In this document: positions 46,391 to 55,635 of the stretch, one piece after another
Position numbering within the stretch: the first letter of the stretch is position 1
How the letters are laid out: each line of letters begins with the position of its first letter
Made by a program: the position numbers and the translations under genes
DNA from: Psychromonas sp. 14N.309.X.WAT.B.A12
Lineage (GTDB): Bacteria > Pseudomonadota > Gammaproteobacteria > Enterobacterales > Psychromonadaceae
Assembly: GCF_030397575.1 (NCBI RefSeq)
Contig: NZ_JAPNXS010000001.1
Coordinates: 620,001 to 684,000, forward strand
DNA length: 64,000 nucleotides
Direction: 5' to 3'
Notes under the pieces: model-generated
Told to the model about the DNA's origin: nothing
Databases searched by the model: none
Seen by the model: the letters and a program-made list of their open reading frames with translations, nothing else

Positions 46391-47593
46391 ATGAATACTG
46401 AAAACCTTGATCAAAAAAATGTTACGCAGCAAAGCAACCAGTCTGAAGTACAGTTCATTTTCACTTCTCAACATAAAATATTAACTGCTACAGGTATCAA
46501 AAAAACACTTTCAAATGAAGGATTAAACACTTCTGAATTCATAACATCTGTTAAAAGTCATTTAAAAGAATTAAAAAAAATGGGTCATGACAACCCTATC
46601 GCTATCGGTTCAATCCCATTTGATATTACTCAGAAAACAGAATTTTTTATCCCAAATAACAGTGTATATTCTGACAATTTTGACTCGAGTTCAGAGAACT
46701 CAGAAAGTAATGCAACAAAACTAATTTCATTATCGCAAGTAACCGGAGAACAACATTTTAAAGGTGCCGTGAATAAAGCCCTATCTCTATCTGAAAATAC
46801 ACAATTGGATAAAGTAGTTTTATCTAGAGCCATTGATGTACAAACTTCAGAAACTTTAAATGCGCAAAGCATGGCGCGAGTTTTATATCAGCAAAACCCT
46901 TCTGCCTATGTTTTTTCAATTCCACAATCTAATGGCAGTATCTTAGTCGGTGCGAGTCCAGAACTATTAGTTAAAAAACAAGGTAATCAAGTCAGTAGCA
47001 ACCCATTAGCAGGTTCCAGAAAACGCACAGCCATAACAAAACAAAATGAGCAGCTTTCTGAAGAACTATGGTCATGTACAAAAGATCGTTTTGAGCATAA
47101 ATTAGTCGCTGAGGCGGTATATCAAAACCTTAAACCATTTTGCGATCAACTAAATAACCCCAAAGCCCCTTCAATCATCGAAACATCGGCAATGATTCAC
47201 TTGTCGACGAAAATTGATGGCACCCTAACATCAGAAAATACTTCAGCGCTTGATCTTGCCTATGCACTTCATCCTACGCCTGCTATTTGCGGGACACCTG
47301 CTCATCTAGCTAAAGCCACTATTCAACACTTAGAAGGCTATGAACGAGCACAATTTTGTGGTGCTGTTGGCTGGATGGATGCCGATGGTAATGGAGAGTG
47401 GGTAGTGACTATTCGTTGTGGTGTGATTCAACAAAACTCAATTCGACTTTACGCTGGAGCAGGCATAGTACAAGGCTCAGACCCCGCTGCTGAATTTAAT
47501 GAAACAGAAGCAAAATTAAATACCATGCTGACCGCCCTTGGTTTTAATGCAGCTAATGAACCTCAACAATCTACACAGGCGATGGCACTCTAA
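46391..47593 (+). CDS. entC: Isochorismate synthase
   Basis: This 400-aa enzyme converts chorismate to isochorismate, the first step to 2,3-dihydroxybenzoate. The MST-family C-terminal half is well conserved: LDKVVLSRAIDV, PSAYVFSIP, GASPELLV, NPLAGSRKR, the Glu/His segment SIIETSAMIHLSTKIDG, PTPAICGTPAHLA, the Mg-binding GYERAQFCGAVGW, and IRLYAGAGIVQGSDPAAEFNETEAKL at the end. It starts behind aaagggg and heads a tightly packed operon entC-E-B-A-D. Its stop overlaps the entE start by one base. Confidence 0.95.
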   Translation: MNTENLDQKNVTQQSNQSEVQFIFTSQHKILTATGIKKTLSNEGLNTSEFITSVKSHLKELKKMGHDNPIAIGSIPFDITQKTEFFIPNNSVYSDNFDSSSENSESNATKLISLSQVTGEQHFKGAVNKALSLSENTQLDKVVLSRAIDVQTSETLNAQSMARVLYQQNPSAYVFSIPQSNGSILVGASPELLVKKQGNQVSSNPLAGSRKRTAITKQNEQLSEELWSCTKDRFEHKLVAEAVYQNLKPFCDQLNNPKAPSIIETSAMIHLSTKIDGTLTSENTSALDLAYALHPTPAICGTPAHLAKATIQHLEGYERAQFCGAVGWMDADGNGEWVVTIRCGVIQQNSIRLYAGAGIVQGSDPAAEFNETEAKLNTMLTALGFNAANEPQQSTQAMAL

Positions 47594-49266
47594 TGACAAT
47601 TCAATTTACTGCATGGCCTGAAAAATTTGCCAATGACTATGTTAAGAAAGGTTATTGGAATCACCAACCATTAACCCATATCATCGAGGGAAATCTGACA
47701 GATAATGGGCATAAAACAGCGATTATTTGTAACAATAGATCCTTCACTTACCACCAAGTTGAAGCATTAAGTAATCAACTCGCAGCAGAAATAGCCTTAA
47801 GAGGTATCCCAGCAGGATCAACGGCATTGGTTCAATTGCCAAACAGTGCTGAATTTTATATTGTGTATTTTGCGCTATTAAAATGCGGCATCGCAGCAGT
47901 TAATGCATTGTTCAATCATAGCTCCCATGAATTAATGGCATTTGCTCAACAACTTAATCCAGCTTTATATATCTTATCAACAGAGCATCCTTTATTAGAG
48001 AGCCAAGATCAACAAACCACATTACTCGCTAAATTAGCGCAATACGGAACAGAAAACTGTGAAGCTTTATTAGTTTCACCCGTAATAGCGGCGAGTTCAA
48101 ATAACAGTGTAACTGCTGATATGCGCTGGCTTGATGAACAACCTGCATTATTATTGAACGGAAAACACGCAGATAAAATTAATCAGCATACTGCAGCCGA
48201 TCAAGTGGCTTTCTTTCAATTGTCAGGCGGGAGTACCGGCACCCCGAAATTGATCCCTCGCACACACAATGATTATTATTACAGCATCAGACAAAGTGCA
48301 GTAGTCTGCCAACTTTCATCTGATTGTATCTATTTATGCGCACTACCTGCACCACATAACTTTACACTGAGTTCACCAGGAGCGCTGGGGGTATTTTTTG
48401 CTGGCGGTACGGTTGTCACGGCACCAGATCCAAGTCCAACGACTTGTTTTGCTTTAATCAAACAGCATCAAGTAAACATGACTTCATTGGTACCACCAGC
48501 GTTACATCTTTGGATAAATGCAGTGACCGATACTCACAGCAGCCAAGCACTGGCTTCCCTAAATTTGATTCAAGTTGGTGGTTCAAAACTAAGCGTCACC
48601 ATTGCAGAAAAAGTCAGTGTTGTTTTGGGATGTAAATTACAACAAGTGTTTGGCATGGCTGAAGGATTAGTCAATTACACCCACTTTACTGACAACCAAT
48701 GGCATATCACTCATACACAAGGTAAACCTATGTCCCCTTGTGACGAAATTAAAATACTCGATGAATCAGGAAACCCAGTCAAACAAGGTGAAGTCGGCGC
48801 GTTATGGACACGTGGCCCTTATACCTTCAGAGGTTATTACAACGCCCCTATCGCGAATAGCCGAGCTTTTGATGAGCACGGTTTTTATTGCAGCGGAGAC
48901 TTAGTTCAACAAACTGAAACCGGCTATTTAATTGTAATGGGTCGTAATAAAGATCAAATAAACCGTGGCGGCGAAAAAATTGATGCGCAAGAAGTAGAGG
49001 AACTGATGTTACAGCTTCCAGCTATTTCAGATGTTGCATTAGTCGCCATGGAAGATCCCGTATTAGGTGAACGCAGTTGCGCTTACATCATTAACAAATC
49101 AGCAATAAAAGCCAGAGATGTTCGCCGCTTCTTAAGAGAGCAAGGTGTTGCATCTTACAAAATTCCAGATCGTATTACCTTTGTTGATAATTTACCCAAA
49201 ACCGCCGTAGGTAAAATCGACAAACGTGCTTTACGCGAACTAACTTCTCTACAACTCACTGAATAA
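47593..49266 (+). CDS. entE: 2,3-dihydroxybenzoate-AMP ligase
   Basis: This 557-aa member of the adenylate-forming family activates 2,3-dihydroxybenzoate with ATP and transfers it to the carrier domain of EntB. Visible motifs: P-loop-like LSGGSTGTPKLIPRT, the aryl-acid pocket region APHNFTLSSPGALG, LQQVFGMAEGLVNYT, YCSGDLV, GRNKDQINRGGEKIDAQEVE and the catalytic lysine in PKTAVGKIDKRAL. Length is that of EntE/DhbE. Asn in the APHNF motif is typical of DHB- and salicylate-specific ligases. ATG overlaps the entC stop (taatg). Confidence 0.96.
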   Translation: MTIQFTAWPEKFANDYVKKGYWNHQPLTHIIEGNLTDNGHKTAIICNNRSFTYHQVEALSNQLAAEIALRGIPAGSTALVQLPNSAEFYIVYFALLKCGIAAVNALFNHSSHELMAFAQQLNPALYILSTEHPLLESQDQQTTLLAKLAQYGTENCEALLVSPVIAASSNNSVTADMRWLDEQPALLLNGKHADKINQHTAADQVAFFQLSGGSTGTPKLIPRTHNDYYYSIRQSAVVCQLSSDCIYLCALPAPHNFTLSSPGALGVFFAGGTVVTAPDPSPTTCFALIKQHQVNMTSLVPPALHLWINAVTDTHSSQALASLNLIQVGGSKLSVTIAEKVSVVLGCKLQQVFGMAEGLVNYTHFTDNQWHITHTQGKPMSPCDEIKILDESGNPVKQGEVGALWTRGPYTFRGYYNAPIANSRAFDEHGFYCSGDLVQQTETGYLIVMGRNKDQINRGGEKIDAQEVEELMLQLPAISDVALVAMEDPVLGERSCAYIINKSAIKARDVRRFLREQGVASYKIPDRITFVDNLPKTAVGKIDKRALRELTSLQLTE

Positions 49267-49276
49267 CAGGATAATT

Positions 49277-50167
49277 ATGTCTATTAAATCACTTGCCGCT
49301 TATACATTACCAACGTCAGAAGAGATCCCAAGCAATAAAGTATCTTGGCCTTTTGAACCACACAAATCAGCCTTGTTAATTCATGATATGCAACAATATT
49401 TTGTTGAGTTTTATGGCCAAGACAATGCCTTAATCGACCAAGTCGTAAAGCATATTGCCGAGCTGAAGCAATACTGTAAGGCTAACAATATCCCAGTATA
49501 TTACACCGCACAACCACAACAACAACCAGAAGGGGATCGTGCTTTACTCAATGATATGTGGGGAAAAGGTTTACCAGAGCATCCAGAAAAACAACCTATT
49601 ATTGATGCTTTATATCCAGACCAAGACGATATTGTATTAACCAAGTGGCGTTACAGTGCATTTTATCGTTCTCCGCTCAAAGAGATGATGGATAACTCAT
49701 CGCGCGATCAACTGCTTATCTGTGGTATTTATGGTCATATCGGGGTAATGCAAACAGGTGTTGATGCCTTTATGAATGATATAAAACCATTTTTAGTCGC
49801 TGATGGTATTGCCGATTTCAGTCGAGAAGACCACTTATTAGCGCTCAACTATATTGCTAGAAATGCCGGAAGAGTGGTCAGTAAAGATCACCTTATCAAT
49901 ACGCCTGTGAATACAGAACCTAATATTGCATTCACTAAATCAAGTTTGCGCGCTCAGATAGCGCCCTTTATTGAAGATGCTGATGAGCTACAAGATGACG
50001 ATAATCTGATGGATTTTGGATTAGATTCTGTTGCAGTAATGACGTTAATTTCTAAATGGCAGCAACAAGGTATCAATGCCAACTTTGTAGACCTAGCTAA
50101 AACACCTAGTGTTGATGGTTTCTGGCAAGTTATATCCCAATCATCAGGTCAAGAAGGACAAGCTTAA
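49277..50167 (+). CDS. entB: Isochorismatase with aryl carrier domain
   Basis: This 296-aa bifunctional protein has an isochorismatase domain (about 1-205) that splits isochorismate to pyruvate and 2,3-dihydro-2,3-dihydroxybenzoate: ALLIHDMQQYFV with the catalytic Asp, LTKWRYSAFYRSPL, and ICGIYGHIGVMQTGVDAFMND. The C-terminal aryl carrier domain (about 220-290) has Ser251 in FGLDSVAVM for the phosphopantetheine arm. It starts ten bases after entE with a caggat site and ends one base before entA. Confidence 0.96.
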   Translation: MSIKSLAAYTLPTSEEIPSNKVSWPFEPHKSALLIHDMQQYFVEFYGQDNALIDQVVKHIAELKQYCKANNIPVYYTAQPQQQPEGDRALLNDMWGKGLPEHPEKQPIIDALYPDQDDIVLTKWRYSAFYRSPLKEMMDNSSRDQLLICGIYGHIGVMQTGVDAFMNDIKPFLVADGIADFSREDHLLALNYIARNAGRVVSKDHLINTPVNTEPNIAFTKSSLRAQIAPFIEDADELQDDDNLMDFGLDSVAVMTLISKWQQQGINANFVDLAKTPSVDGFWQVISQSSGQEGQA

Positions 50168-50938
50168 ATGGCAGAACAATTGGCTAATTCTCAACAATGG
50201 CACAATAAAAAAGTATGGGTGACAGGTGCGAATCAAGGTATTGGTGCTGCAACAGCTGAAATGTTTCTGGAATTGGGTGCTGATGTAGTTGCTTTTGATC
50301 AACATTTCGATCAAACACACAATAAAATAACGCAAATCACCCTAGATATTAGTAATGAGCAAGCAGTGAAAGAAGCTTGCCAATCGCTATTAACACCAGA
50401 AAACAAAATTGATGCATTAGTGAATGTTGCTGGTATCTTACAAATGGGACAAATAACTGAGTTAAGCAGTAAACAATGGCAACGTACTTTTGATGTTAAC
50501 GTGTCTGGTGCATTTTATATAATGCAACAAGTGATTCCAGTGATGAAGGCTGCTAATGCCGGCGCAATTGTCAGTGTCTCGTCAAATGCAAATCACATGC
50601 CTCGTATGGCAATGGCCGCTTACAGCGCCTCTAAGTCAGCATTAACCAATTTAACTATGGTGGCGGGTATTGAACTTGCTGAATATGGAATTCGATGTAA
50701 CGTTGTATCTCCAGGCTCGACACAAACCCCGATGCAATGGTCATTATGGCAAGATAAAACCGGTGAAGCGAATACCATTAATGGATTTCCTGAACAGTTT
50801 AAACCAGGTATTCCACTCGGTAAGTTAGCGACGCCAGACGATATTGCCGAGACAATTGTATTTCTATGCTCCTCACAAGCCAACCATATAACATTACAAG
50901 ATATTGTTATTGATGGCGGTGCAACCTTAGGAAAATAA
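50168..50938 (+). CDS. entA: 2,3-dihydro-2,3-dihydroxybenzoate dehydrogenase
   Basis: This 256-aa short-chain dehydrogenase oxidises the dihydrodiol to 2,3-dihydroxybenzoate using NAD+. It has the Rossmann motif VTGANQGIGAATA (about 18-30), NVAGI (about 85), a catalytic Ser in SVSSNANHMPRMA, and the Tyr152-x3-Lys156 pair (AYSASKSAL), with LADE-type C-terminus ending in ITLQDIVIDGGATLG. It directly abuts entB, so translation is coupled. Confidence 0.95.
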   Translation: MAEQLANSQQWHNKKVWVTGANQGIGAATAEMFLELGADVVAFDQHFDQTHNKITQITLDISNEQAVKEACQSLLTPENKIDALVNVAGILQMGQITELSSKQWQRTFDVNVSGAFYIMQQVIPVMKAANAGAIVSVSSNANHMPRMAMAAYSASKSALTNLTMVAGIELAEYGIRCNVVSPGSTQTPMQWSLWQDKTGEANTINGFPEQFKPGIPLGKLATPDDIAETIVFLCSSQANHITLQDIVIDGGATLGK

Positions 50939-50946
50939 GGTTTTCA

Positions 50947-51678
50947 GTGTTAAATATAAAATGTCCCAATAACATTTTGATAGATAACCCAACTTGTATC
51001 GATACAGACTCTGTATCGATACAAGATGTTGGCCATATCGTCATCGCAAGTTGTACTTTTTCATCAAACCGATTTAATAATGACCAATTCAACACCCTAG
51101 AGATTCCGCTACCCTGCTCATTAGACAATGCCGTCGCTAAGCGTAAAAGCGAATTTTTGGCAGGTCGTTACTTAGCTAAAATAGCCATGAAACATCTAGG
51201 AGTTGAAGGCTTAAATATTCCTATTGATGAGCACAAAGCACCTGCATGGCCCGCGGGTTTACTGGGTTCCATTTCTCACTCAAAAAATACAGCGCTATGT
51301 GTTATCACTAAGTCGCAAAACCATAATTTTATTGGTATAGATATTGAACATTGGTTATCTACAAGCGATGCTAATAGCTTAGTGAATAACATTGTTGTTG
51401 ATCAGAGCGAATACCAAATCATGCTCCCTCATATTAGCTTTGAACAGGCAATTACCTTGATTTTTTCAGCAAAAGAGAGTTTATATAAAGCGATATTTAA
51501 AGCGTTTAGTCACTATGTTGATTTCGATGTTGCTATGGTGACAGAGTTAGATTTCACAACAAAACAACTGACCTTAACGTTATGCCAAAACCTATCGGAA
51601 GCGATGCATATAGGTCGTCAATTTATTTGCCAGTTTAAACTGTCCGAACAATTAGTTACCACCTTAATAAGTGATTAG
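50947..51678 (+). CDS. entD: 4'-phosphopantetheinyl transferase
   Basis: This 243-aa Sfp/EntD-type enzyme attaches the phosphopantetheine arm of coenzyme A to the carrier domains of EntB and the NRPS. Motifs: RKSEFLAGRYLAK, WPAGLLGSISHSKNTALCVI, the metal-binding IGIDIEHW and FSAKESLYKAIF. The start is GTG at 50947, behind aaggtttt; an ATG slightly downstream is in another frame. It is the last gene of the biosynthetic operon, eight bases after entA. Confidence 0.92.
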   Translation: MLNIKCPNNILIDNPTCIDTDSVSIQDVGHIVIASCTFSSNRFNNDQFNTLEIPLPCSLDNAVAKRKSEFLAGRYLAKIAMKHLGVEGLNIPIDEHKAPAWPAGLLGSISHSKNTALCVITKSQNHNFIGIDIEHWLSTSDANSLVNNIVVDQSEYQIMLPHISFEQAITLIFSAKESLYKAIFKAFSHYVDFDVAMVTELDFTTKQLTLTLCQNLSEAMHIGRQFICQFKLSEQLVTTLISD

Positions 51679-51692
51679 GTAAATTCATTAAT

Positions 51693-51711
51693 ATTAATGA
51701 TTCTCATTAGT
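51693..51711 (+). promoter_or_regulatory. Candidate Fur box upstream of fepB
   Basis: The 19 bases attaatgattctcattagt match the Fur consensus at 13 of 19 positions, with a symmetric aatga/tcatt core. It lies 55 bases before the fepB start, suggesting a separate iron-repressed promoter for the uptake genes. Confidence 0.5.
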
Positions 51712-51765
51712 ATAAAAGAGAAGAATTAATCTATATAATCATTTTATTTTTTCAAGGTGTTACAC

Positions 51766-52779
51766 ATGATTCGATTGCTTGTCCGCCCTTTTTTAATAGT
51801 GTTTACAGGACTTGTATTAGCAAGTTGCGGTGATCCACAGGAAACCAGTTCAACATTAGCAATCGATCAAATAGAAAAAGATCCTTCTGGGTGGCCAAGA
51901 AGTATCATGACATCACAGGGGCTAATCACGCTGGCTAAACCACCGCAACGTATTGTCTCTACCAGTGTCACCCTATCAGGTACTTTGCTCGCAATAGATG
52001 CGCCTTTAGTTGCTTCTGGTGCAACTATGCCTAACACCAACGTCGCTTCAGAAAAAGGATTTATGCGTCAATGGGACACGATTGCTGAGCAACGTGGTGT
52101 AAAAGCTTTATATCAAAGTGAGCCCAATGCCGAAGCCATCATTAAAGCGCAACCCGATGTTATTATAATTTCTGCTACTGGTGCTGATTCTGCGATGCGT
52201 TTATATGATCAACTTAAAGATATCGCGCCAACATTAGTCATTCGTTACGACGATAAAAGCTGGATCCAACTGGCACAAACCTTCGGAAACCTCTTTGGAT
52301 TAGAAACTCAGGCCGAGTCAGTGATCAATTCATTTCAACAACAAGTAGAACAAACGAAACAAAATATTACACTGCCTGAACAACCCACTACTGCCATGGT
52401 GTATACCCTAGATGACAGTGGCGCGAGTATTTGGACAAGCCAATCAGCGCAAGGCCGTTTACTTGAAACCTTAGGATTTACCCTTGCCACTGTCCCTGAA
52501 TCAATCAAAGGAGACATTAGTATGGGTGTTCGCAATGATATTATTATTGCCAAAGGAGAGCGATTCCCAGATGCCGTAACAGGAAAATCCATTCTGTTAT
52601 TTGCAGCGGAAAAAGCAATAGAACAACAAGTATTAGACAATCCTTTTCTACAATCTAATCAAGCAGTTGAAAATAAACAGGTATACGCAGTGGGTAGCGA
52701 TACTTTTAGACTGGACTATTACAGTGCAAGCAATTTATTAACTCGCCTACAATCGCTATTTGGTAGCAACAATGACTAA
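51766..52779 (+). CDS. fepB: Ferric-siderophore binding lipoprotein, FepB-like
   Basis: This 337-aa lipoprotein has the lipobox LASC with the lipidated Cys at residue 21. It is a cluster-A-8/TroA-type binding protein: RIVSTSVTLSGTLLAID, AIIKAQPDVIIISATGADS, DIAPTLVIRYDDKSW, and a long backbone helix between lobes. It carries the ferric catecholate from the receptor to the FepDG channel. The preceding GTG at 51757 is part of the Shine-Dalgarno region, so the ATG at 51766 is used. It overlaps fepD by eight bases. Confidence 0.93.
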   Translation: MIRLLVRPFLIVFTGLVLASCGDPQETSSTLAIDQIEKDPSGWPRSIMTSQGLITLAKPPQRIVSTSVTLSGTLLAIDAPLVASGATMPNTNVASEKGFMRQWDTIAEQRGVKALYQSEPNAEAIIKAQPDVIIISATGADSAMRLYDQLKDIAPTLVIRYDDKSWIQLAQTFGNLFGLETQAESVINSFQQQVEQTKQNITLPEQPTTAMVYTLDDSGASIWTSQSAQGRLLETLGFTLATVPESIKGDISMGVRNDIIIAKGERFPDAVTGKSILLFAAEKAIEQQVLDNPFLQSNQAVENKQVYAVGSDTFRLDYYSASNLLTRLQSLFGSNND

Positions 52780-53788
52780 TTGCCAAATCAAAAAAAGTAC
52801 GGCAAGTCGTTACCAATGGTTAATCTTTTGCATCATGCTATTAGGCCTGATCATGATTGCGAGTCTGTGTATTGGCGCTAAGCCCATATCCGTTAGTGAA
52901 ATTTATCATGTACTATTTTCCAATCAATCAGGATTAACCAGCACGATTATCTTTGAAGGCCGTTTACCCAGAACCTTGAACGGATTATTTGTAGGAATGG
53001 CCTTGGGTACTTCAGGCGCATTGATACAAGCAATTACACGAAACCCATTGGCTGACCCAGGCATTCTCGGCATTAGCCTAGGCGCGAGTTTAGCAGTCGC
53101 TATCGCCGTCGTCTTTTTAGGGGCGACACAATTTAGCGAGTTTTTCATTTATGCTGCACTGGGGTCGTTAATAGCGAGTTTATTAATATTTGCTATTGGA
53201 AGCCTCAGCGCCGGTAAAGTTGACCCACTAAAATTAACCTTAGCGGGTATCGCCTTAGGCGCGGTATTTGCCGGACTTAGCTCTGCTTTAACCTTATTTA
53301 ATCCACTAGCTTTCGATCAAATACGATTTTGGAGTGTAGGAAGTCTAGATATCCGCACCCTATCTGTGCCTTTATATATTGCTCCGGTTGTTATCGTCGG
53401 ATGTTTATTAGCCTTAACTATTACACCTGCATTAAACGCATTTGGTTTAGGTGACGCTTTAGCTGCTACTCTTGGAAGCAACCCTATTCGAGTACAAATT
53501 GTTGGATTAATTACCATTACTTTATTATGCGGTGCAGCCACCGCTGCAGCTGGCCCAATAGGATTTGTGAGTTTAATGATGCCTCATATTGCGCGTTGGA
53601 TGGTTGGCCCAGATCAACGCTGGATTATCCCATTTAGCTTTATCCTAACGCCTTGTTTATTACTTATTGCAGATATTATCGGTCGTTTACTGGTAGTTGG
53701 TGAGCTTAGAGTATCTATTGTCACCGCTTTTATCGGTGCACCTATTCTTATTTATTTAGTTCGTCGAAAAGGAGCGAGTAGTTTATGA
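52772..53788 (+). CDS. fepD: Ferric-siderophore ABC permease, FepD-like
   Basis: This 338-aa FecCD-family protein has about ten membrane helices. Conserved segments are GRLPRTLNGLFVGMALGTSGALIQAITRNPLADPGILG near the N-terminus, GDALAATLGSNPIRVQ and GPIGFVSLMMPHIARWMVGPDQRW near the end, where it contacts the ATPase. The ATG at 52772 overlaps the fepB stop (atgactaa), indicating coupled translation; an upstream TTG at 52760 has no ribosome site. Confidence 0.94.
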   Translation: MTNCQIKKSTASRYQWLIFCIMLLGLIMIASLCIGAKPISVSEIYHVLFSNQSGLTSTIIFEGRLPRTLNGLFVGMALGTSGALIQAITRNPLADPGILGISLGASLAVAIAVVFLGATQFSEFFIYAALGSLIASLLIFAIGSLSAGKVDPLKLTLAGIALGAVFAGLSSALTLFNPLAFDQIRFWSVGSLDIRTLSVPLYIAPVVIVGCLLALTITPALNAFGLGDALAATLGSNPIRVQIVGLITITLLCGAATAAAGPIGFVSLMMPHIARWMVGPDQRWIIPFSFILTPCLLLIADIIGRLLVVGELRVSIVTAFIGAPILIYLVRRKGASSL

Positions 53789-54771
53789 CCTCCAATGTAG
53801 GCAACTTTTTAACTAAGATTTTAGGACTCGTTGTTGTGCTAATCTTAGTCTATTTTACGCTGTTTATCGGTGATGATATCGCTCATAACCTGCAAGGTAT
53901 TTGGCAGTTAATCAGCGGTGAAGCAGATAAATATCAATCGATTGTGGTGTGGCAATGGCGCGCTTCAAGATTATTCTCAGCGATGATCATTGGTGCAGCA
54001 CTTGGCATTAGTGGTGCCGTATTCCAATCATTAGTTAGAAATCCACTCGGTAGTCCAGATATTACAGGCTTTAATGTGGGGGCCTTTACAGGTGTGCTTA
54101 TCTCTATCGCCCTATTCGGAAACCTTTACTGGTATAGTGTGATTGGTGCAATAATTGGTGGCTTAGGTGCCGCGATTTTAGTATATCTATTTGCATATCG
54201 AGATGGGCATTCAGGTTTTAGACTGATTATCGTAGGTATTGCCATCAGTGCAACCTTGACCGCTTTTAATCAATGGCTATCGCTAACCGTGTCATTAGAA
54301 ACAGCAATGACGGCAGCACTTTGGAGTGCGGGATCACTTAATGGCATGACTTGGTTACGCATCATGCCGGCAACGCTATTAATTGTCGCTTTAGTGGGCT
54401 TAGCCTTATTACTTAATACCCGAATGAAATTGTTAGAGATGGGCGATGATACAGCCGCTGCACTGGGTATTTCAGTGAATAAAACTCGATTAATCATTAT
54501 GTTAATCGGTGTCTCTTTAACAGCAGTTGCCACAGCGATTACAGGCCCAATCTCTTTTATTTCACTCGCAGCTCCACAAATAGCACGTCGATTACATCCT
54601 CAACGACATATCACCCTAGTTGGCTCTGCTTTAGTCGGTGCTTTATTACTCATGAGTGCAGACTTTATTGCTCAACATGGTTTGCAAAACGCGACACTGC
54701 CTGTCGGCCTTGTCACCATCAGTTTAGGTGGCCTATACCTGGTTTATTTGATTATTCGAGAAGGTAAATAA
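53785..54771 (+). CDS. fepG: Ferric-siderophore ABC permease, FepG-like
   Basis: This 328-aa FecCD-family protein is the partner channel subunit. Conserved segments are WRASRLFSAMIIGAALGISGAVFQSLVRNPLGSPDITG, GDDTAAALGISVNKTR and GPISFISLAAPQIARRLHPQRH. The start overlaps the fepD stop (atga), and the stop overlaps the fepC start by one base. Confidence 0.94.
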   Translation: MTSNVGNFLTKILGLVVVLILVYFTLFIGDDIAHNLQGIWQLISGEADKYQSIVVWQWRASRLFSAMIIGAALGISGAVFQSLVRNPLGSPDITGFNVGAFTGVLISIALFGNLYWYSVIGAIIGGLGAAILVYLFAYRDGHSGFRLIIVGIAISATLTAFNQWLSLTVSLETAMTAALWSAGSLNGMTWLRIMPATLLIVALVGLALLLNTRMKLLEMGDDTAAALGISVNKTRLIIMLIGVSLTAVATAITGPISFISLAAPQIARRLHPQRHITLVGSALVGALLLMSADFIAQHGLQNATLPVGLVTISLGGLYLVYLIIREGK

Positions 54772-55619
54772 TGACACAACAATCCTCTCAGCTAAGCGCT
54801 GTAAACACAGCAGAGACACATACTGCAAAAGCTGCGCTATCTACAAAATCAGTCACGCTAGCCTATGAAGATAATGTGATAGCCAAAGACCTCACCGTTG
54901 ATATTCCACAGGGTAAATTTACCGTTATTGTTGGCCCCAATGGATGTGGTAAATCGACTCTATTACGATCATTAAGTCGTTTATTAGTGCCGCAATCTGG
55001 TGAAATTTTATTGAATGGAGAGAACATTCACCACCAATCAACGAGAGAAGTGGCTAAAAAGTTAGGCTTATTACCTCAATCAGCCATTGCCCCCGATGGA
55101 ATTAAAGTTATTGACTTAGTCTCCCGTGGTCGATTCCCTCATCAAAAGTGGTTTCAACCATGGTCTGAAGCAGATCAACAAGCCGTTGAACTAGCAATGC
55201 AAGCAACCGGAGTCATCGATTTTGCAGAATTCAATGTAGATCAATTGTCCGGTGGCCAACGACAACGGGTATGGGTAGCAATGGCATTGGCACAAGAAAC
55301 ATCACTATTGCTGTTGGACGAGCCCACCACCTATTTAGATATTGCTCACCAAATCGAGTTAATGGATCTATTTCAAGATCTTAATCAGATTCAAGGACAT
55401 ACTCTAGTCGCAGTCTTACACGACCTTAATCATGCTTGTCGCTATGCTGATCATTTAATCATGATAAAAGCTGGTGAAATCATTGCGACAGGTTCGCCCA
55501 ATGAAATAGTCACAGAAGCACTAATTGAACAAGTCTTTGGGTTATCCTGTTTAATCTTATCTGATCCTATTTCTAATACGCCGTTAATTATTCCTCGAGG
55601 GAGGAAAACGGCGAATTAA
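54771..55619 (+). CDS. fepC: Ferric-siderophore ABC ATPase, FepC-like
   Basis: This 282-aa ATPase has Walker A GPNGCGKST (about 54-62), Q-loop LLPQSA, signature LSGGQRQR, Walker B LLLLDEPTTYLD and H-loop LHDLNHACRYAD, as in iron-siderophore importers. An N-terminal extension of about 25 residues before the ABC fold (MTQQSSQLSAVN) is longer than in E. coli FepC. It ends 16 bases from the convergent fes gene; I saw no strong terminator in that short gap. Confidence 0.95.
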   Translation: MTQQSSQLSAVNTAETHTAKAALSTKSVTLAYEDNVIAKDLTVDIPQGKFTVIVGPNGCGKSTLLRSLSRLLVPQSGEILLNGENIHHQSTREVAKKLGLLPQSAIAPDGIKVIDLVSRGRFPHQKWFQPWSEADQQAVELAMQATGVIDFAEFNVDQLSGGQRQRVWVAMALAQETSLLLLDEPTTYLDIAHQIELMDLFQDLNQIQGHTLVAVLHDLNHACRYADHLIMIKAGEIIATGSPNEIVTEALIEQVFGLSCLILSDPISNTPLIIPRGRKTAN

Positions 55620-55635
55620 CCTTCAATCAAGTAAA